A DNA stretch of 64,000 nt, taken from NCBI RefSeq assembly GCF_950295315.1, contig NW_026647686.1:1-64000 (forward strand). The letters run 5' to 3'. Made by a program: the position numbers and the translations under genes. Position 1 is the first letter of the stretch. The number at the start of each line of letters is the position of its first letter. Below, one piece after another: positions 21,252-32,632 of this stretch. The notes beneath the pieces were generated by a model that saw nothing but the letters and a program-made list of their open reading frames with translations, was not told the origin of the DNA and did no database searches. Source of the DNA: Erinaceus europaeus (taxonomy: Eukaryota > Chordata > Mammalia > Eulipotyphla > Erinaceidae).

Positions 21252-22204
21252 ATTATCTGAAGCACAGGCCACTTTCAGAAATGCTCACAAAATCTGGAAG
21301 TGAACTTTGGAGAATATGGAAGGTAGAACTTGAAGAGTGTATGAATAAACAGAATTAAAACAGACTGTGGCAAAAGGCTTGAAATTGAAAGAACAAAAAA
21401 GTACTCCATCTGAATCAATGTTCATCAAGGGACCCCGAGTGTTCCTGAGAATGGCTGGGTTTCACATTCTGAGAGGAGATGTGTATGGCTAATAACAACT
21501 GCTGCCAGATGTGGGAAGAAAAAAAAATGACAAGAAGGAAAGAAGGAAGGAAGGAAACTGAATTTTGAAAGGATTCAGAGCACCAGCTTGTCATTATAAA
21601 CAGAGAATCCGAATGAGAATATTAAAATAGAAGGTAAGCTTAGCCATTTAAGCTGAGTATGTAGTAAACACATTCTAGAACTAGACGGAGACTGAATTCA
21701 AGAGCTGAATTGTAGGAATTCCTGAGGAAGACTGAACTTGGACATTGCCAAGGGCATAGGATTGCTGAGTCTTTGTAGAGACAGAAACATGTGGATATTC
21801 AGCACAAGCTAATCCTAAAAAGAAGCTCTCTGAAAACTTCAACCCCCCCAATCTACAATTCATTCAAACTACACTGAATGAACTTCAAGTTACTGAATTC
21901 CTTGGAATATATAGATAAATCACATCTATATACTAACTACAATTGGTTTAAAATGATTAAAGAAAATGATAATTAAAAGCTATATAAAAACACTTTACAA
22001 GCTCTAACATTACAAGCTCTAAATTCATTAGAATTTCTTAAATGAAAAATAATATATCCAATTTGAAGGTCTCAGAAGACAGAGAAGACATAAAAGTAAA
22101 ATGAAGTAATACAGATAAAAGCTGGTAATAAGTAAGTAATGAATACGAAATGAATAAAGTCAAGTGCTAGTTCTGTTCAAAGATTAGTGCATTATTTGAA
22201 AACA
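21252..22204. other. Unique AT-rich sequence
   Basis: No repeat recognised; a short GGAA run lies at about 21535-21556. Confidence 0.4.
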
Positions 22205-22400
22205 CTAGAAAATGGGGCCATCAAGATAGCTTACTTGTGAGGGTACTTGCTTTGCCATGTGCTCAAACTAGGTTGAAGGCCAGGTTTCACCACACTAGAG
22301 ATAACTTCAGATAGCTTCAGTAATGTTCTCTCTCTCTCTCTCTCTCTCCTTCTGCCTGAAAAAAGTCAGTCTCAAGTGGTGAAACACTAGGATGATAGCA
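22205..22400 (+). repeat. S4-type SINE with (TC)n
   Basis: 'atggggccatcaagatagcttacttgtgagggtacttgctttgccatg', a TC run at 22326-22350 and 'gcctgaaaaaagtcagtctcaagtgg'. Confidence 0.6.
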
Positions 22401-22551
22401 AACAAACAAAAAATCACAGAGTATGCATTTGAGAAGAAACGCTCAAACAAAATTATAAATAAGACAAATGTAAAAATAAAAATAAACGTGGTATTACATT
22501 AGGGTTAATTCTGAATGCCTATGAAACAGTCTTCTGAAAACTACTTTAGTT

Positions 22552-22872
22552 CAGATTTTTCTTTTCTTTTTTTTTAAACTTTCTCTTTTTAAAAAAAATT
22601 ATTTTCCCTTTTGTTGCCCTTGTTGTCTTTTTATTGTTGTTGTAGTTTTTGATGTCATTGTTGTTAGGACAGAGAGAAATGGAGAGAGGAGGGGAAGACA
22701 GAGAGGGGGAAAGAAAGACACCTACAGACCTGCTTCACCACCTGTGAAGCGACTCCTCTGCTGGTGGGGAGCCGGGGGCTTGAACCTGGATCCTTATGCC
22801 GGTCCTTGTGCTTTGTGCCACGTGTGCTTAACCCGCTGCGCTACTGCCTGATTCCCCAGATTTTTCTTTTCT
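22552..22872 (-). repeat. ERI-1-like SINE with 16-bp TSD
   Basis: Nearly full-length minus-strand SINE at 22568-22856, with a CAA-type linker and A-rich tail. It is flanked by perfect CAGATTTTTCTTTTCT at 22552-22567 and 22857-22872. Confidence 0.95.
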
Positions 22873-23085
22873 ATCCTTTCTCTTTTTCTTTCACTCTTCT
22901 CTTCCTTCCTCTTCTTTTTTTGATAGGACAGAAAGAACTTGAGAGGGCAGGGAGAAGTAGAGAAGGAGGAAGAAAAAGAGAGACCTGCAGTACTGCTTCC
23001 CTATTTGTGAAGCTTCACCGCTGCATGTGGGGACTGGGGATCTTGAACTTGTCTTTGTGCACATAACTGGGTGCATAGCCACTTG
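22873..23085 (-). repeat. ERI-2-like SINE
   Basis: The minus-strand head lies near 23085 ('gttcaagtggctatgcacccagtt'), with 'caagttcaagatccccagtccccacatgcagcgg' and a pyrimidine body that abuts the ERI-1-like TSD. Confidence 0.75.
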
Positions 23086-23382
23086 AACTTGTTTCAGCTA
23101 ATTTTAAAAGTAGAAAATTTAGTATCCATGCTGACTGATTACAACTAATTAGAAAACTAAGTAAGATAAATGGGAGACTTCTGACAATAACCAAGTTGAG
23201 TAAAGGAATACCCTTTAGGGAGATGGCTAATACTTAGGCTTTCAGATAGGTAAACTACAATACTTCTTTTTCAGCATTGCAATATAATCAGTACACATAA
23301 TAGTATATGTTACATATTTAGCTAAATATAACATAAATGTACAAGTTCAATCCACATTCTTTTATAAAAACAAAATAATTAC

Positions 23383-23490
23383 ATGAGGACTTTTTAAAAA
23401 TTTTATTTGTGATTACTAGTGGGTTACAAGATTGTAAGATTAGAAGGCATAATTCCACACCACACCCACCACCGGAGTTCTGATGAGGAC
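23383..23490 (-). mobile_element. Truncated LINE-type 3' end with 8-bp direct repeat
   Basis: The antisense piece at 23391-23482 ('ttgtgattactagtgggttacaagattgtaagatt', 'cccaccaccggagttc') is flanked by ATGAGGAC at 23383-23390 and 23483-23490. A related copy lies at 61860-61985. Confidence 0.75.
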
Positions 23491-24198
23491 ATTGTTGATA
23501 ATATTAAAACCCAAGAACTAGCATAATAAAAGTATGAACGGCTTACATAAAGAAAGCTTTTTGGGAAGATATTAAATGCTAGGTTAAATCATCTAGGAAA
23601 AGTTAGGATAAACAAGATATACAACAGTGTTAGTGTAGCCTAAAATCACATAATGGTTAAAACAAGCTCACTTAAAATTCCAGGTTATTTTAGAAATAAA
23701 CAAATAATTCATGGTTTCACTTGCAAAATAAATGATGTGGTTTCCAAATTACTTTTAAAAGCCAGCCCTATCAAATAAAAAGTCATACTATAAAGTAACA
23801 TAGTAAAAAGAATAAGTAGAGTCTAACAAATAAAACAGCTTAGTGGGACAGGGTAGAAGCCCATATATTAAATAGAAAAATTTAGTAGGTAATAAAGTGT
23901 CACTTAAAAGTGTACTTAAAAAATTAGGTATTTTTTTAAGTAAATGCTGAGTGAAGTAAATTGCTCTGTCGCTTCTTTCCAATAAACCAAAAATAAGCTC
24001 CACATGGAGAGAAGATTAAACTAAAAAAAGTCAAATCAATACAAACCAGTCAGAAATAAAATAGAGTTTCAGATATTTGGAAGAATGAAGTCCTTCTCAA
24101 GATTGAAGCAATGGAAGAAATAGATTATAAAGGATTTCAAAATGCCCCTCAGTGAAAATATTGAAACTAAATATAGATGGGAGCATTCTTGTAAAGAA
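23491..24198. other. Unique AT-rich sequence
   Basis: No repeat or gene recognised. Confidence 0.4.
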
Positions 24199-24207
24199 AC
24201 ACACACA

Positions 24208-24255
<48 letters not shown>
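24199..24255. repeat. (CA)n microsatellite
   Basis: 57-bp CA run with one TA interruption. Confidence 0.97.
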
Positions 24256-24256
<1 letters not shown>

Positions 24257-25067
24257 TCCAAAATGAAAAATGGCAGCACCGTTTTTACATGTAATATATA
24301 AACAGCACCATTATCTTTGTAAAGATGACATTGATTGATTCCAAAAACTAAATGAACCCAGCTTGACACTGACAACTTGAGTATAGAGATACATTCTTAG
24401 AAGCTCTCCATTAGCTAGTACAAAAAAAAAAAAAAGGTGGAAAAGAAAAGGTACTATTTATTCTTATTAAATTAAAGTCAAGCCATCCAATAACAGAAGG
24501 TTGCTTTGTGAAATTGGCAGATAATAATTGTTGGGTTATTAGAAAGCCTACTTGGAAAGCAAGTTGGCGATATAATTCATTATTTGCAAAATATTCATAC
24601 TCTTTGACACAACACAATCACTCTTGGGAACTAGCTCAAAGAAAACAATTAGAGAGCAAAAAGTGGTCTGTGAAGAAACATGTTTATTGACATAGTATTC
24701 ATCATGGCAAAAATAACAGGGGAACAAGGTAACTAAATGACAGCTATTACACATTTTAATTATGAAGGTGATGTAACACAAAGGAAAATTTTACTCAATA
24801 GCTCTGCTTTTAAGAAACATGCCATAAAGTTGTATAATAGCTATAGTTACAGCTATATAAAATAAAATAAAATAAAATAAAATAAAATAAAATCCACTCC
24901 CACCTCACCCCTACCAGAAGTAAGAAGAAATTCTAAGAGTAGTGTCATGCTGAAATGATGGGTTATCTTTTTTCCTTGCTAGTGTGTAAGTTAATTTTCT
25001 TAAGGAAGTCATTTCAGTCTGTCTCCCCCGTGTGGATATATAAGCATATAGTGCGTAGATAGTGATT
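24256..25067. other. Unique AT-rich sequence
   Basis: Contains an A run at about 24421-24435 and the (AAAAT)n run listed separately. No gene recognised. Confidence 0.4.
24857..24892. repeat. (AAAAT)7 pentanucleotide microsatellite
   Basis: Seven consecutive AAAAT/TAAAA units. Confidence 0.95.
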
Positions 25068-25235
25068 ATGTGACCTCAAACAGGTTACTGGAGATCCTTA
25101 AGCTTCAGGTTGTACATGTATAAGAAGGAGATAATAACTGGATCCACTTCACTTCAGCACTGTTGTGAAAGCTGAGTGAGGCAACGCATGTGAACTGTGA
25201 AGCCCTGATGCCTGGCACTGAGTAAAACTCATCAG
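25068..25235 (+). repeat. MIR SINE
   Basis: MIR order: 'tatgtgacctcaaacaggttac', 'ttcaggttgtacatgtataagaaggagataataa', 'gttgtgaaagctgagtgagg' and 'gatgcctggcactgag'. Confidence 0.82.
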
Positions 25236-26094
25236 AGTAGCAGAGAGTCATCCCGCCTTTGGAAAATAACAATGTTGCTTTATTCTCCCTTGTATATTTC
25301 CAGCATATATCCTTTTTGCTGATATACCCTGCAGTGCTCATAAAATCCGATGCAAGTTTCTGCTATGGATAATTAAAGACCTCTATCATTTTACCCATCC
25401 TGCCTATCTAATTTCATCTTCAACAGGCTGAGACGACTTTGCTGCTTTCATCAGGCTAAGCTGCTATTTCTGTGCACAGGCCTGTGAACATTTCAGCCTC
25501 TGAACAAATAGTGGCTGCCACATGGTCATGTTCAAGCACTGCCTGAGGGGCTATGGGTTTGTCTGCATTTGAGATGAATAGGGGCAGGTAACAAACAAGT
25601 GAACAACGAGCAGGAAAACTGAACTGTCCCAAGTCATTGTGGCGTTTCACTGTTCTGCACCAACAGTCATGGGGGGTGTTGCTGGCAGCTGGTACCCACT
25701 CTGAGCAGTGCTTGTGCCATATCTGTTGTTAAATATCTTAGATATTTCACAGGAAAATTCATATGCCATTTCCAAACTTTTACTTGGCTGTTATTTTAGT
25801 TAAAAGAGGAAAGAGGAAAAGGAAGAAAGGAAGAAAGGAAGAAAGAAAGGAAGAAAGTAAGAAAGAAAGAAAGAAAGAAGGAAAGAAAATGTGTCCCCAA
25901 TCCTTTCCACCAACTCAAGTCCTTTACCATGCTTCAATATTCAACCCAGACCCAATCTTCTACTTGCTACCTCTTCTAGCCTCTGTCCCACTCACTTCTC
26001 CTTTTCTTTAAACATTATCTGTTCCTACTCTAATTCAACGGGAAGAACTTCAGAGCAGAGAAGCATGGTCGTTTAATTGGTTGATTTTGTTGTT
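25236..26094. other. Mostly unique sequence with a GAAA-rich tract
   Basis: A purine tract (GGAA/GAAA) lies at about 25806-25888. No repeat family or exon is otherwise recognised. Confidence 0.45.
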
Positions 26095-26420
26095 GGATTT
26101 GTTTATTTATTTATCCATCCTTTTACTGGGGGGAGTTAATGATTTGCATTGCAGTTGTTGACACGTACACAATCTCTCATCTCTTGATGAGAGGCATCTG
26201 TGAAACATTCTCACCCACAAGTCTTTTTCCATCATCATGTCCCAGGACCCCAATACTCTCTCCATCTCTCCCTCCTTCTCAGAGTCCTTTGCTTTTGTGC
26301 AGTGCACCCCACTCAGTTCAGGTTTCCCTTTGTGATTTCCCTTCCTGTCTTTGTTTTTTAAATTCCAACTATAGTGAGATCAGCCGATACTGGTCATTAT
26401 TTTTTACTCTCAGGAACTTC
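26095..26420 (-). mobile_element. LINE-B 3' end, antisense
   Basis: On the plus strand: a T-rich tail complement, 'gggggagttaatgatttgcattgcagttgttgac', 'catcatgtcccaggaccccaatactctct', 'cagagtcctttgcttttgtgcagtgcacc' and 'atagtgagatc'. This matches the layout of other hedgehog-type L1 3' ends running back toward the ORF2 end. Confidence 0.7.
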
Positions 26421-26633
26421 TTACAGCTTTCTATCTGTATGATGAATATCAGCCATGTACCCTAGAAATATATATTTGAATCAAGAGAACATTTCAATGA
26501 AGAAAAGACTACTTACTTGACAGCTTTTGATACCTTCCAGAGGAGGTGGCAAAATTGCCCCAACAATACTTTCCTAAGGGGAATCTCTGAAATTATTTTC
26601 TTTGGAGTCGCTTCTATAAGCAACTAGCTCTTT

Positions 26634-26766
26634 AATTTTTTTGTCTGTTTGTTTATTTACCAGAGTACTGCACAGTTCTGGCTTACGGTGGTACAGGGAA
26701 TTGAACCTGTGACTTCAGAATCCCAGGCAAGTAAGTCTTTTGCAGAACCATTATGCTGTTTCCCCC
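26634..26766 (-). repeat. S3-type SINE
   Basis: The minus-strand head 'gggggaaacagcataatggttctgc', 'cacaggttcaattccc' and 'aagccagaactgtgcagtactctggtaaataaac'. Confidence 0.82.
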
Positions 26767-27858
26767 ATCAGTTCTGAAAGCAAACCAATGTGTTGATTTG
26801 CACCTGGACTGGACACAGTGATAGATGTGTATTTGTCATAGACTGGGTGATTTTCTTTACCATGTGATCATTTGAAAGTAACTAGTTATGAATGAAATAA
26901 ATGAAAACATTTGTATTGCCTTCCTTCTAAGATACTTCACTATTACCAATAGCCAGAATTCTAACGCAGAAGTAAACACAAGACATAAAGACAGTTGCTT
27001 AGTGCTTTGAGTGCTCAACTGGGATGGGGGTTGCCACTCAGAAGAAAGGCTGTATCTTCACCTTGAAAGTGCCCTGTTGTAAAGAAACCAGTCAGCTCTG
27101 CGTTGGCAACGCCCCAGCTCTGTATTAGCTATCCAGATGAAAGTCAGATCAGAGCCCAGGAGTCATTCATGGAATCCCTTCTGTAAGGTATGATTGCTGA
27201 TTCTGGCCTCTGGAGGGAAGTCTCGTCGTTATATAGATTAGCTTCTCTTCCTGTGCAATGAAAGAGACAATGATCTGAAACAACTTAGTCAAGGAAGAGA
27301 AAGAGTGCATGCATTTCACATGAAAAAGCACTTGTCAGAGGAGAGATCCTGGGTCTCACTTACATGCCTCCTTCAGAGTAGGGATCTGGGGCCACATGGA
27401 GGAGGAGGTGGCGGATGTCTGCCCTGGACCCATGAATGGTCACTTTCATTGTGACTCCTTCCCTGGTGACCGGAAGGGCTCTTTATCTCTGCTCAAGAAC
27501 GCACTTGGCTCCACAGGAATTCTACTGATCTTGACTGTGTGTGGAAATAAAACCTACCCATTTCCTGGGAAGGACACCCAACTGCAAGGAACCATTCTGA
27601 AACAGTCACTGCATGAAAACGTCCTTACACCTCAGAAGCAGTATAAAACTTTCCTGCTAGGGCCAGTAACCTTAATGGCCAGTGCACTTTAACTGTAATG
27701 TTTTGGATGCTGAGATCTTTTATATTATGATTTCTAAAGATGTGGAAATGTAGTTTCTTCCTGGTATAAGTGGAAACTGCTTATTTTGTTATGTTTACAT
27801 TAAATTAATAGTCTTAAGCCACTTTTTACATTTCCTATGTAAATAATTTGCATTCAGG
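26767..27858. other. Unique sequence
   Basis: A 98-codon open frame (27396-27692) has no recognised domain or signal and lacks clear splice flanks. No repeat recognised. Confidence 0.4.
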
Positions 27859-28142
27859 AGAGGGCGGTGGCGCTCTTGTTAAGTGCACATAGCACAAAGC
27901 TCAAGGACCCGCACAAGGATTCAGGTTCGAGCTTCTGCTCCCCACCTACAAGGGGAACACTTCACAAGCTGCGAAGGAGGTCTGCAGGTCAGTCTCTCAC
28001 TCTCTCTCTCCTCTTTCAATTTCTCTCTGTCCTACCCAATAAAATAGAAAAAATGACTCCCAGGAGCAGTGGATTGGTAGTGCTGGCACCAATTCCCAGT
28101 GATAGCCCTGGAGGCAAATAAATAAACAAACAAATAAATAAA
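27859..28142 (+). repeat. ERI-1-like SINE, long-tailed form
   Basis: The head 'gagagggcggtggcgctcttgttaag', 'caggttcgagcttctgctccccacc', pyrimidine body and 'cctacccaataaaatag', then the 3' extension 'ccaggagcagtggattggtagtgctggc...gtgatagccctggaggcaa' with an A-rich tail. Confidence 0.85.
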
Positions 28143-28149
28143 ATCTGAG

Positions 28150-28312
28150 GTCGAGGGTAGATAGCATATGTAAAGAGACTCTTATGCCTGAGGCTTCAAA
28201 GTCCCAGGTTCAATCCCCCGTACCACCATAAGCCAGAGCTGAACAGTGCTCTGGCTAAAAAAAAAAAAAAAAAAAAAAAGTAAACAAACAAATAATAAAA
28301 AAATCTCCATTC
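28150..28312 (+). repeat. S3-type SINE
   Basis: 'gagggtagatagcatatgtaaagagactcttatgcctgaggc', 'cccaggttcaatcccc', 'taagccagagctgaacagtgctctggc' and a long A tail. It follows the ERI-1-like SINE tail almost directly. Confidence 0.85.
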
Positions 28313-29767
28313 TATGGGATAAATGCATGTGTGTGTTCATGAATGTCTATCTAGGGATGTGTGTGTAGTATCTCTCGATATAATCACATATATTATAACG
28401 TACAATAAAGCCCAGGTCTTCTTTAGGTTCTAATGTAAACTTCTTCTGCAGAAATTCACCCCCCTCCCAATTGTTTGCCAGAATGCGTGATATATTAACT
28501 GACAAGAACTTATGTTTTTCTCATTAAATTAAAGCTATCAGGAATAACTCACATATTTTAAGTTATTGGTCAGTATTAGCAGGTTAACTTTTTTTTTTGC
28601 CTCATTACAAGATTTTCCAGTCCTGTGAATATTTTCTGGAAGAATAAGCCACTAAATCAAATTTTCTTTGCATCAGAGTCAACTTTCTCCCTCCCAGTCT
28701 TTGCACACCAATTATCAGAGCAAGTGTTTTTTTTTATCTAGCTTCTATTCTGAATATATATATATTTATTATTTATTTTTTATTTATTTATTTTTTCAGA
28801 GAACTGGAAGATCTTCTGGATTGTTAAATCCAATGATTTGGATACTTGAGAACAAATGTTCTCATATGTATCTCATCTCTACTTAACTGTGTGTTTATAG
28901 CTTTGACCTGAAAATGATTAGTTATTGAGAAAGGAGGTTAAAGGAGTGAGAAAACCCAGCAAGAGCAGAAAGTGGGTTACTAAAAATAGAGGCTTCACAC
29001 ACACTGGTGAAAAATAGGCCTTCATGATGGGTTTCTTCTGAGACACAAGGATGTTAACAGCAAATTGTTTCCTTTCCTGCAAATTCATTAAACACATACA
29101 CATACACGCACATGCACACGCACACGCACACGCACACACACACACACACGCACCCTGATGTGCTGTGGATTCTAATCATAATTTAGCTTGAAGTTTTATA
29201 CAATTGTGATCTGTTCTGACCTGATGAACCACAGGTAATTATTTCCTGCTTCAGTTAGGAAAACTTGATGAGAGAGGAGATTCACTCTGTGAAGAATGCC
29301 TTCTCCCACTTTTCAGCAAAGAAAAATCTATCTCCTGCCAGATATTTGCAAGATCCTCGGCTGCTCCTCAGTATCCCTGAAGAGGGTTGGAGTTGGCTCC
29401 TGCCTGAGTCTAGCGACCTACTTTAATTCTGAGAACCCTTCAAGAATAGTCCACACTGCAGGGATATGCAGCTCTCGCAGGGCCCAGAAGTGCAATTCTA
29501 CTTCATGTGGATAAAACCTTGAGAGGAAAGAGGCAACGTTTTGCTGGGGTGTATTCCTGAATAGGTGTTGCAAATCCTGCATTATTTTCTTATGTGTGCA
29601 GGCAAATATGCCTTTTCTGGTTGTTAGCTTTCCTGGATTAAACATCTCCCCTACCTTGGTCAATGTAGGCTTTACAGCTTTTCTGTCGCCTCGTGAGAAC
29701 GTTGTGACTCCTCTTAGTGCAGAGACGCCTCCATACCAAAGGAATTTCTGGTAAAAATCAGAAAGTG
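28313..29767. other. Mostly unique sequence
   Basis: Contains a short TA/TTTA-rich run at about 28753-28798 and the CA-rich run listed separately. No gene recognised. Confidence 0.4.
29091..29153. repeat. Imperfect (CA)n with CG steps
   Basis: ACAC run interrupted by TACA and GCAC units. Confidence 0.93.
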
Positions 29768-30073
29768 TGTGAGTGGTGGCACACCTAGCTGAATGCACAC
29801 ATTAGCGTGCATAAGGACCTGGGTTCGATCCCTGCGATGCTTCACGAACAGTGAAGCAGGTCTACAGGTGTCTCTCGTTCTTTCTCACTCATAGTCATCT
29901 CCTCCCCTCTCAATTTTTCTCTGTCCTGTCAAATACAATTGAAAAGAAAAAGAAAAAAGAAATGGCTATCCAGGAGTGGTGGATTCATAATATAGGCCTT
30001 GAGCCCCAGAGATAACTCTGGTGACAAAGAGTTAATGAATTAATTAAAATAAAAGAAGAAAAATTGGAAAGTG
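29753..30073 (+). repeat. ERI-2-like SINE, long-tailed, with 15-bp imperfect TSD
   Basis: SINE at 29768-30058: 'gagtggtggcacacctagctgaatgc', 'gacctgggttcgatccc', pyrimidine body, A-rich linker and the extension 'ggtggattcataatataggcc...agccccagagataactctggtgac'. The 'gtccccacctgcaggg' block is deleted. Flanks are AAAAATCAGAAAGTG (29753-29767) and AAAAATTGGAAAGTG (30059-30073). Confidence 0.88.
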
Positions 30074-30339
30074 GAACTTGAAAGGTTTAGTGGTCCCTCA
30101 CCCCTCATCCTTGTCCACTCAGACCTTTCTTTTTTCACATGTAGTGATCTGTCAGTTGTATTGCCCATCAGTCTGTAAGCTCCGTATTACATAATCCACA
30201 TTCACCTTCTGTGTATCCAAATCCTCTCTGTTCAGTCTTGACCCCCCAGCACACAGCAGGTACCTGAGAAATGTTAGCTGAAGAAGTGATTGGGAAGACG
30301 AATGCTTCTTCAGTGTGCGCCTAAGATATAAATGCCATT

Positions 30340-30470
30340 TCGACTTTTTTTTTTTTTAAACCAGAACAATACTCAGCTCTGGTTTATAGTGGTGTGAGGG
30401 ATTGAACCCAGGGCCTTGGAGCCTCAGGCAGGAAAGTCCTTTTGCATAACCACTATGCCATCTCCCCACA
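30340..30470 (-). repeat. S3-type SINE
   Basis: The minus-strand head 'ggggagatggcatagtggttatgc', 'ccctgggttcaatccc' and 'aaaccagagctgagtattgttctggt' with an A-rich end. A C-run follows at about 30470-30479. Confidence 0.85.
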
Positions 30471-30544
30471 CCCCCCCCCTCAACTTTTAAACTTCTTTTA
30501 CAATGTCCTGCTTAAAAGAGACCCAGAATACCCCAAGTAGCCAT

Positions 30545-31049
30545 CCAGGTGGGGGGTGCACCTGCCTGAGTGCACATATTATAATGTGCAAGGATGGGGG
30601 TTCAAGCCACAGGTCCCCACCTACAGGGGGAAAGCTTTGAGAGTGGTGAAGCAGGGCTGCAGGTGTCTCTCTGTCTCCCTCCTTGTCTATCTCCCCCTTC
30701 CCTCTCAATTTCTGACTGTCTCTATCTATTAAATAAATAAAGATAGGGAGTCGGGTGGTAGTGCAGTGGGTTAAGCACACGTGGAGCAAAGTGTTAATGG
30801 ACCACATAAGGATCCCAGTTCAAACCACCGGCTCCCCACCTGTAGGGGAGTCGCTTCACAGACGGTGAAGCAGGTCTGCAAGTGTCTATCTTTCTCTCCC
30901 CCTCTCTGTCTTTTCCTCCTCTCTCCATTTCTCTCTGTCCTATCCAACAATGACAACAACAATAAACTACAACAATAAAACAATGGCAACAAAAGGGAAT
31001 AAATGAATAAAATATTTTAAAAATAAATAAAGATAATAATAAAAAAAAA
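30545..31049 (+). repeat. ERI-2-like SINE whose tail hosts an ERI-1-like SINE
   Basis: ERI-2-like head and body at 30545-30730 ('gtgcacctgcctgagtgcac', 'aggtccccacctacagggggaaag', 'ctgtctctatctattaaataaataaag'). The tail resumes at 31036-31049 after the inserted ERI-1-like copy. Confidence 0.9.
30731..31035 (+). repeat. ERI-1-like SINE inserted in an ERI-2-like tail, 15-bp TSD
   Basis: Full-length SINE at 30746-31020 with a CAA/AATAA linker. It is flanked by perfect AAATAAATAAAGATA at 30731-30745 and 31021-31035, which derives from the host SINE tail. Confidence 0.95.
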
Positions 31050-31380
31050 GGTAGCGTTACTTGTGCTGGAGGAACAGGCTCTTCTGATAAAGCTCACTAG
31101 AAGTTCCTTATTTTTGTCCCTTGCAGATGTGTCTGTTCTCCATTCAGCAGTTGTACTGTCCACCCCCTTTGAGTAAATGTAGCAGAATAATCCTTCAAAG
31201 AAAAGGGAGATGTCTGCTATCTCCTCTACCATGGATGTTAACTTAGAGTGTTACTACTGCACCCTACAGAGAGTCAACATTAGGCAGTGTACTCTATGTG
31301 CCAGAAACTAGGCTAAACTGTTTATGTTATAGATAGCTTTCTTTCTCTCTCTCTCTCTCTCTCTCGCTCTTTTTTTCCCT
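31050..31380. other. Unique sequence ending in a TC run
   Basis: No repeat recognised except TC at about 31341-31369. Confidence 0.5.
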
Positions 31381-31648
31381 CCTGGGTTATTGCTGGGGCT
31401 CAGTGCCTGAATCACTAGTCAACCACTCCTAGTGGCTAATTTTTTCTTCTTTTATTGAATGTTTTATTTTGATAGGATAGAGAGAAATTGAAAAGAGAGA
31501 TGGAAGATAGGGAGAGAGAGAGACATGTGCAGCATTGTTCCACCATCACTCTTAATGCTCCACCCCCGGAGGTGAGGACCAAGGGTTTGAACCCAGGTCC
31601 ATGTGCATGACATGTGTGCATTCAAACAGGTGCACCACTGTCTGGCCC
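31381..31648 (-). repeat. ERI-2-like SINE, long-tailed
   Basis: The minus-strand head lies near 31647 ('gggccagacagtggtgcacctg'), with 'acctgggttcaaacccttgg'. The complement of the 3' extension is at 31381-31440 ('ctgggttattgctggggctcagtgcctgaatcactagt'). Confidence 0.87.
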
Positions 31649-31689
31649 TAACAGCAGCTCCCTAACAGGAGCCAATTATTGTTATAACT

Positions 31690-31780
31690 TCATAGTACAA
31701 TGGAGGAGCTTGGAGAGGTCATCTAACCTGCCATGGTCTCACAGCCAGTAAGTATCAGGGGTGGATCTGTGCTGGGAAAT
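31690..31780 (-). repeat. MIR-like fragment
   Basis: 'gcttggagaggtcatctaacctgccatggtctcacagccagtaagtatcaggggtgg' resembles the reverse complement of the MIR core. It abuts the LTR start. Confidence 0.55.
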
Positions 31781-31805
31781 TGTGCCAATGCAGTCACATC
31801 TGCCA

Positions 31806-32246
31806 TGTTGTCCCCTCAGGCTACTGCTAGTTCCCTGGAGAGTTGGGACATTCTCGGAGTCAGCCTGTTCAGCCATGTTGTGCCCTCAGGACATTGTCTA
31901 TATCCCTGCGATATCTGGAGTGCTCTGGTTACTCCTCCCCCCTCCCATTCTCACGAGAGTTATCATCCTATCCTGGAGTGCTATGGTTACTCCTCCCCCT
32001 TCCCATTCTCGCGAAAGCTACTCCTATAAAAACCCTTTGTTTTCCGCACCTCGCGCTCTTGCCGGCGCTCCACTCTGGTGTTCAGACGCAGGAAAGGTTA
32101 CTGCGTGAGGCGGCCATTTTCTCTACCTCCACATGGCCCAACCTGCTTCTCTAGCACCCAACTCTGAGGTGCCAGCGCAAATAAAGATTTGTTTCCTCTT
32201 CGCTCCGGACCCCCCCCCCCTTCTCTGCAGCCCGCGCACTACAACA
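31806..32246 (+). mobile_element. Endogenous retroviral LTR (about 441 bp)
   Basis: Termini TGTTGT...ACAACA form a perfect 6-bp inverted pair. A TATAAAAA box at 32025-32032 is followed by a GC-rich R region and an AATAAA signal at 32180-32185, then a short U5 with a C-run at about 32210-32220. The U3 part carries a 58-bp tandem duplication (31915-31972 and 31973-32029). The bases after the right end begin TCTGG, which could be a decayed primer-binding site or chance. No retroviral gene follows, and no target duplication is evident. This is an old, non-coding viral remnant. Confidence 0.8.
32025..32032 (+). promoter_or_regulatory. LTR TATA box
   Basis: TATAAAAA sits 148 bp upstream of the LTR's AATAAA, as expected for a retroviral U3 promoter. 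Present-day activity is unknown. Confidence 0.7.
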
Positions 32247-32489
32247 TCTGGCTCTACAACAGATCTGTGTCTGTCCCCTGATCTTACCCCTAGAAGTTGT
32301 GGGCTACTTTTTAAAGATGGGAGGATATCACAAAATGGCCCTGCTTTGGGTATTATTTTCTCCTTGGCAAGATCACTGCTGCCAGGGTGAAATCAGGGGT
32401 CACAGAGCACTTGAGAATCATACAGGTGCTTGAATTCTCCCTGATTTTCATCTAGTTATTTTTATTTTATTGTTATTATTTTTTTACCA

Positions 32490-32580
32490 CCAGGGTTATA
32501 GCTGGGTCTGGGTGCTTGCAGTACAACTCCACCACTCCTAGTGGCTCTTCTCCTCCTCCTCCTTCTTTTCATTTTTCTTT

Positions 32581-32632
<52 letters not shown>

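Noticed and set aside
26139..26465. 108-codon frame
   Set aside because: Falls largely within the antisense LINE-B 3' end.
27396..27692. 98-codon plus-strand frame
   Set aside because: No homology I can recognise and no exon boundaries. Its length is within chance expectation for non-coding DNA.
31733..32390. Gene start suggested by open frames over a TATA box
   Set aside because: The frames lie inside the LTR. The promoter signals belong to the retroviral element, and no downstream exon is recognisable.
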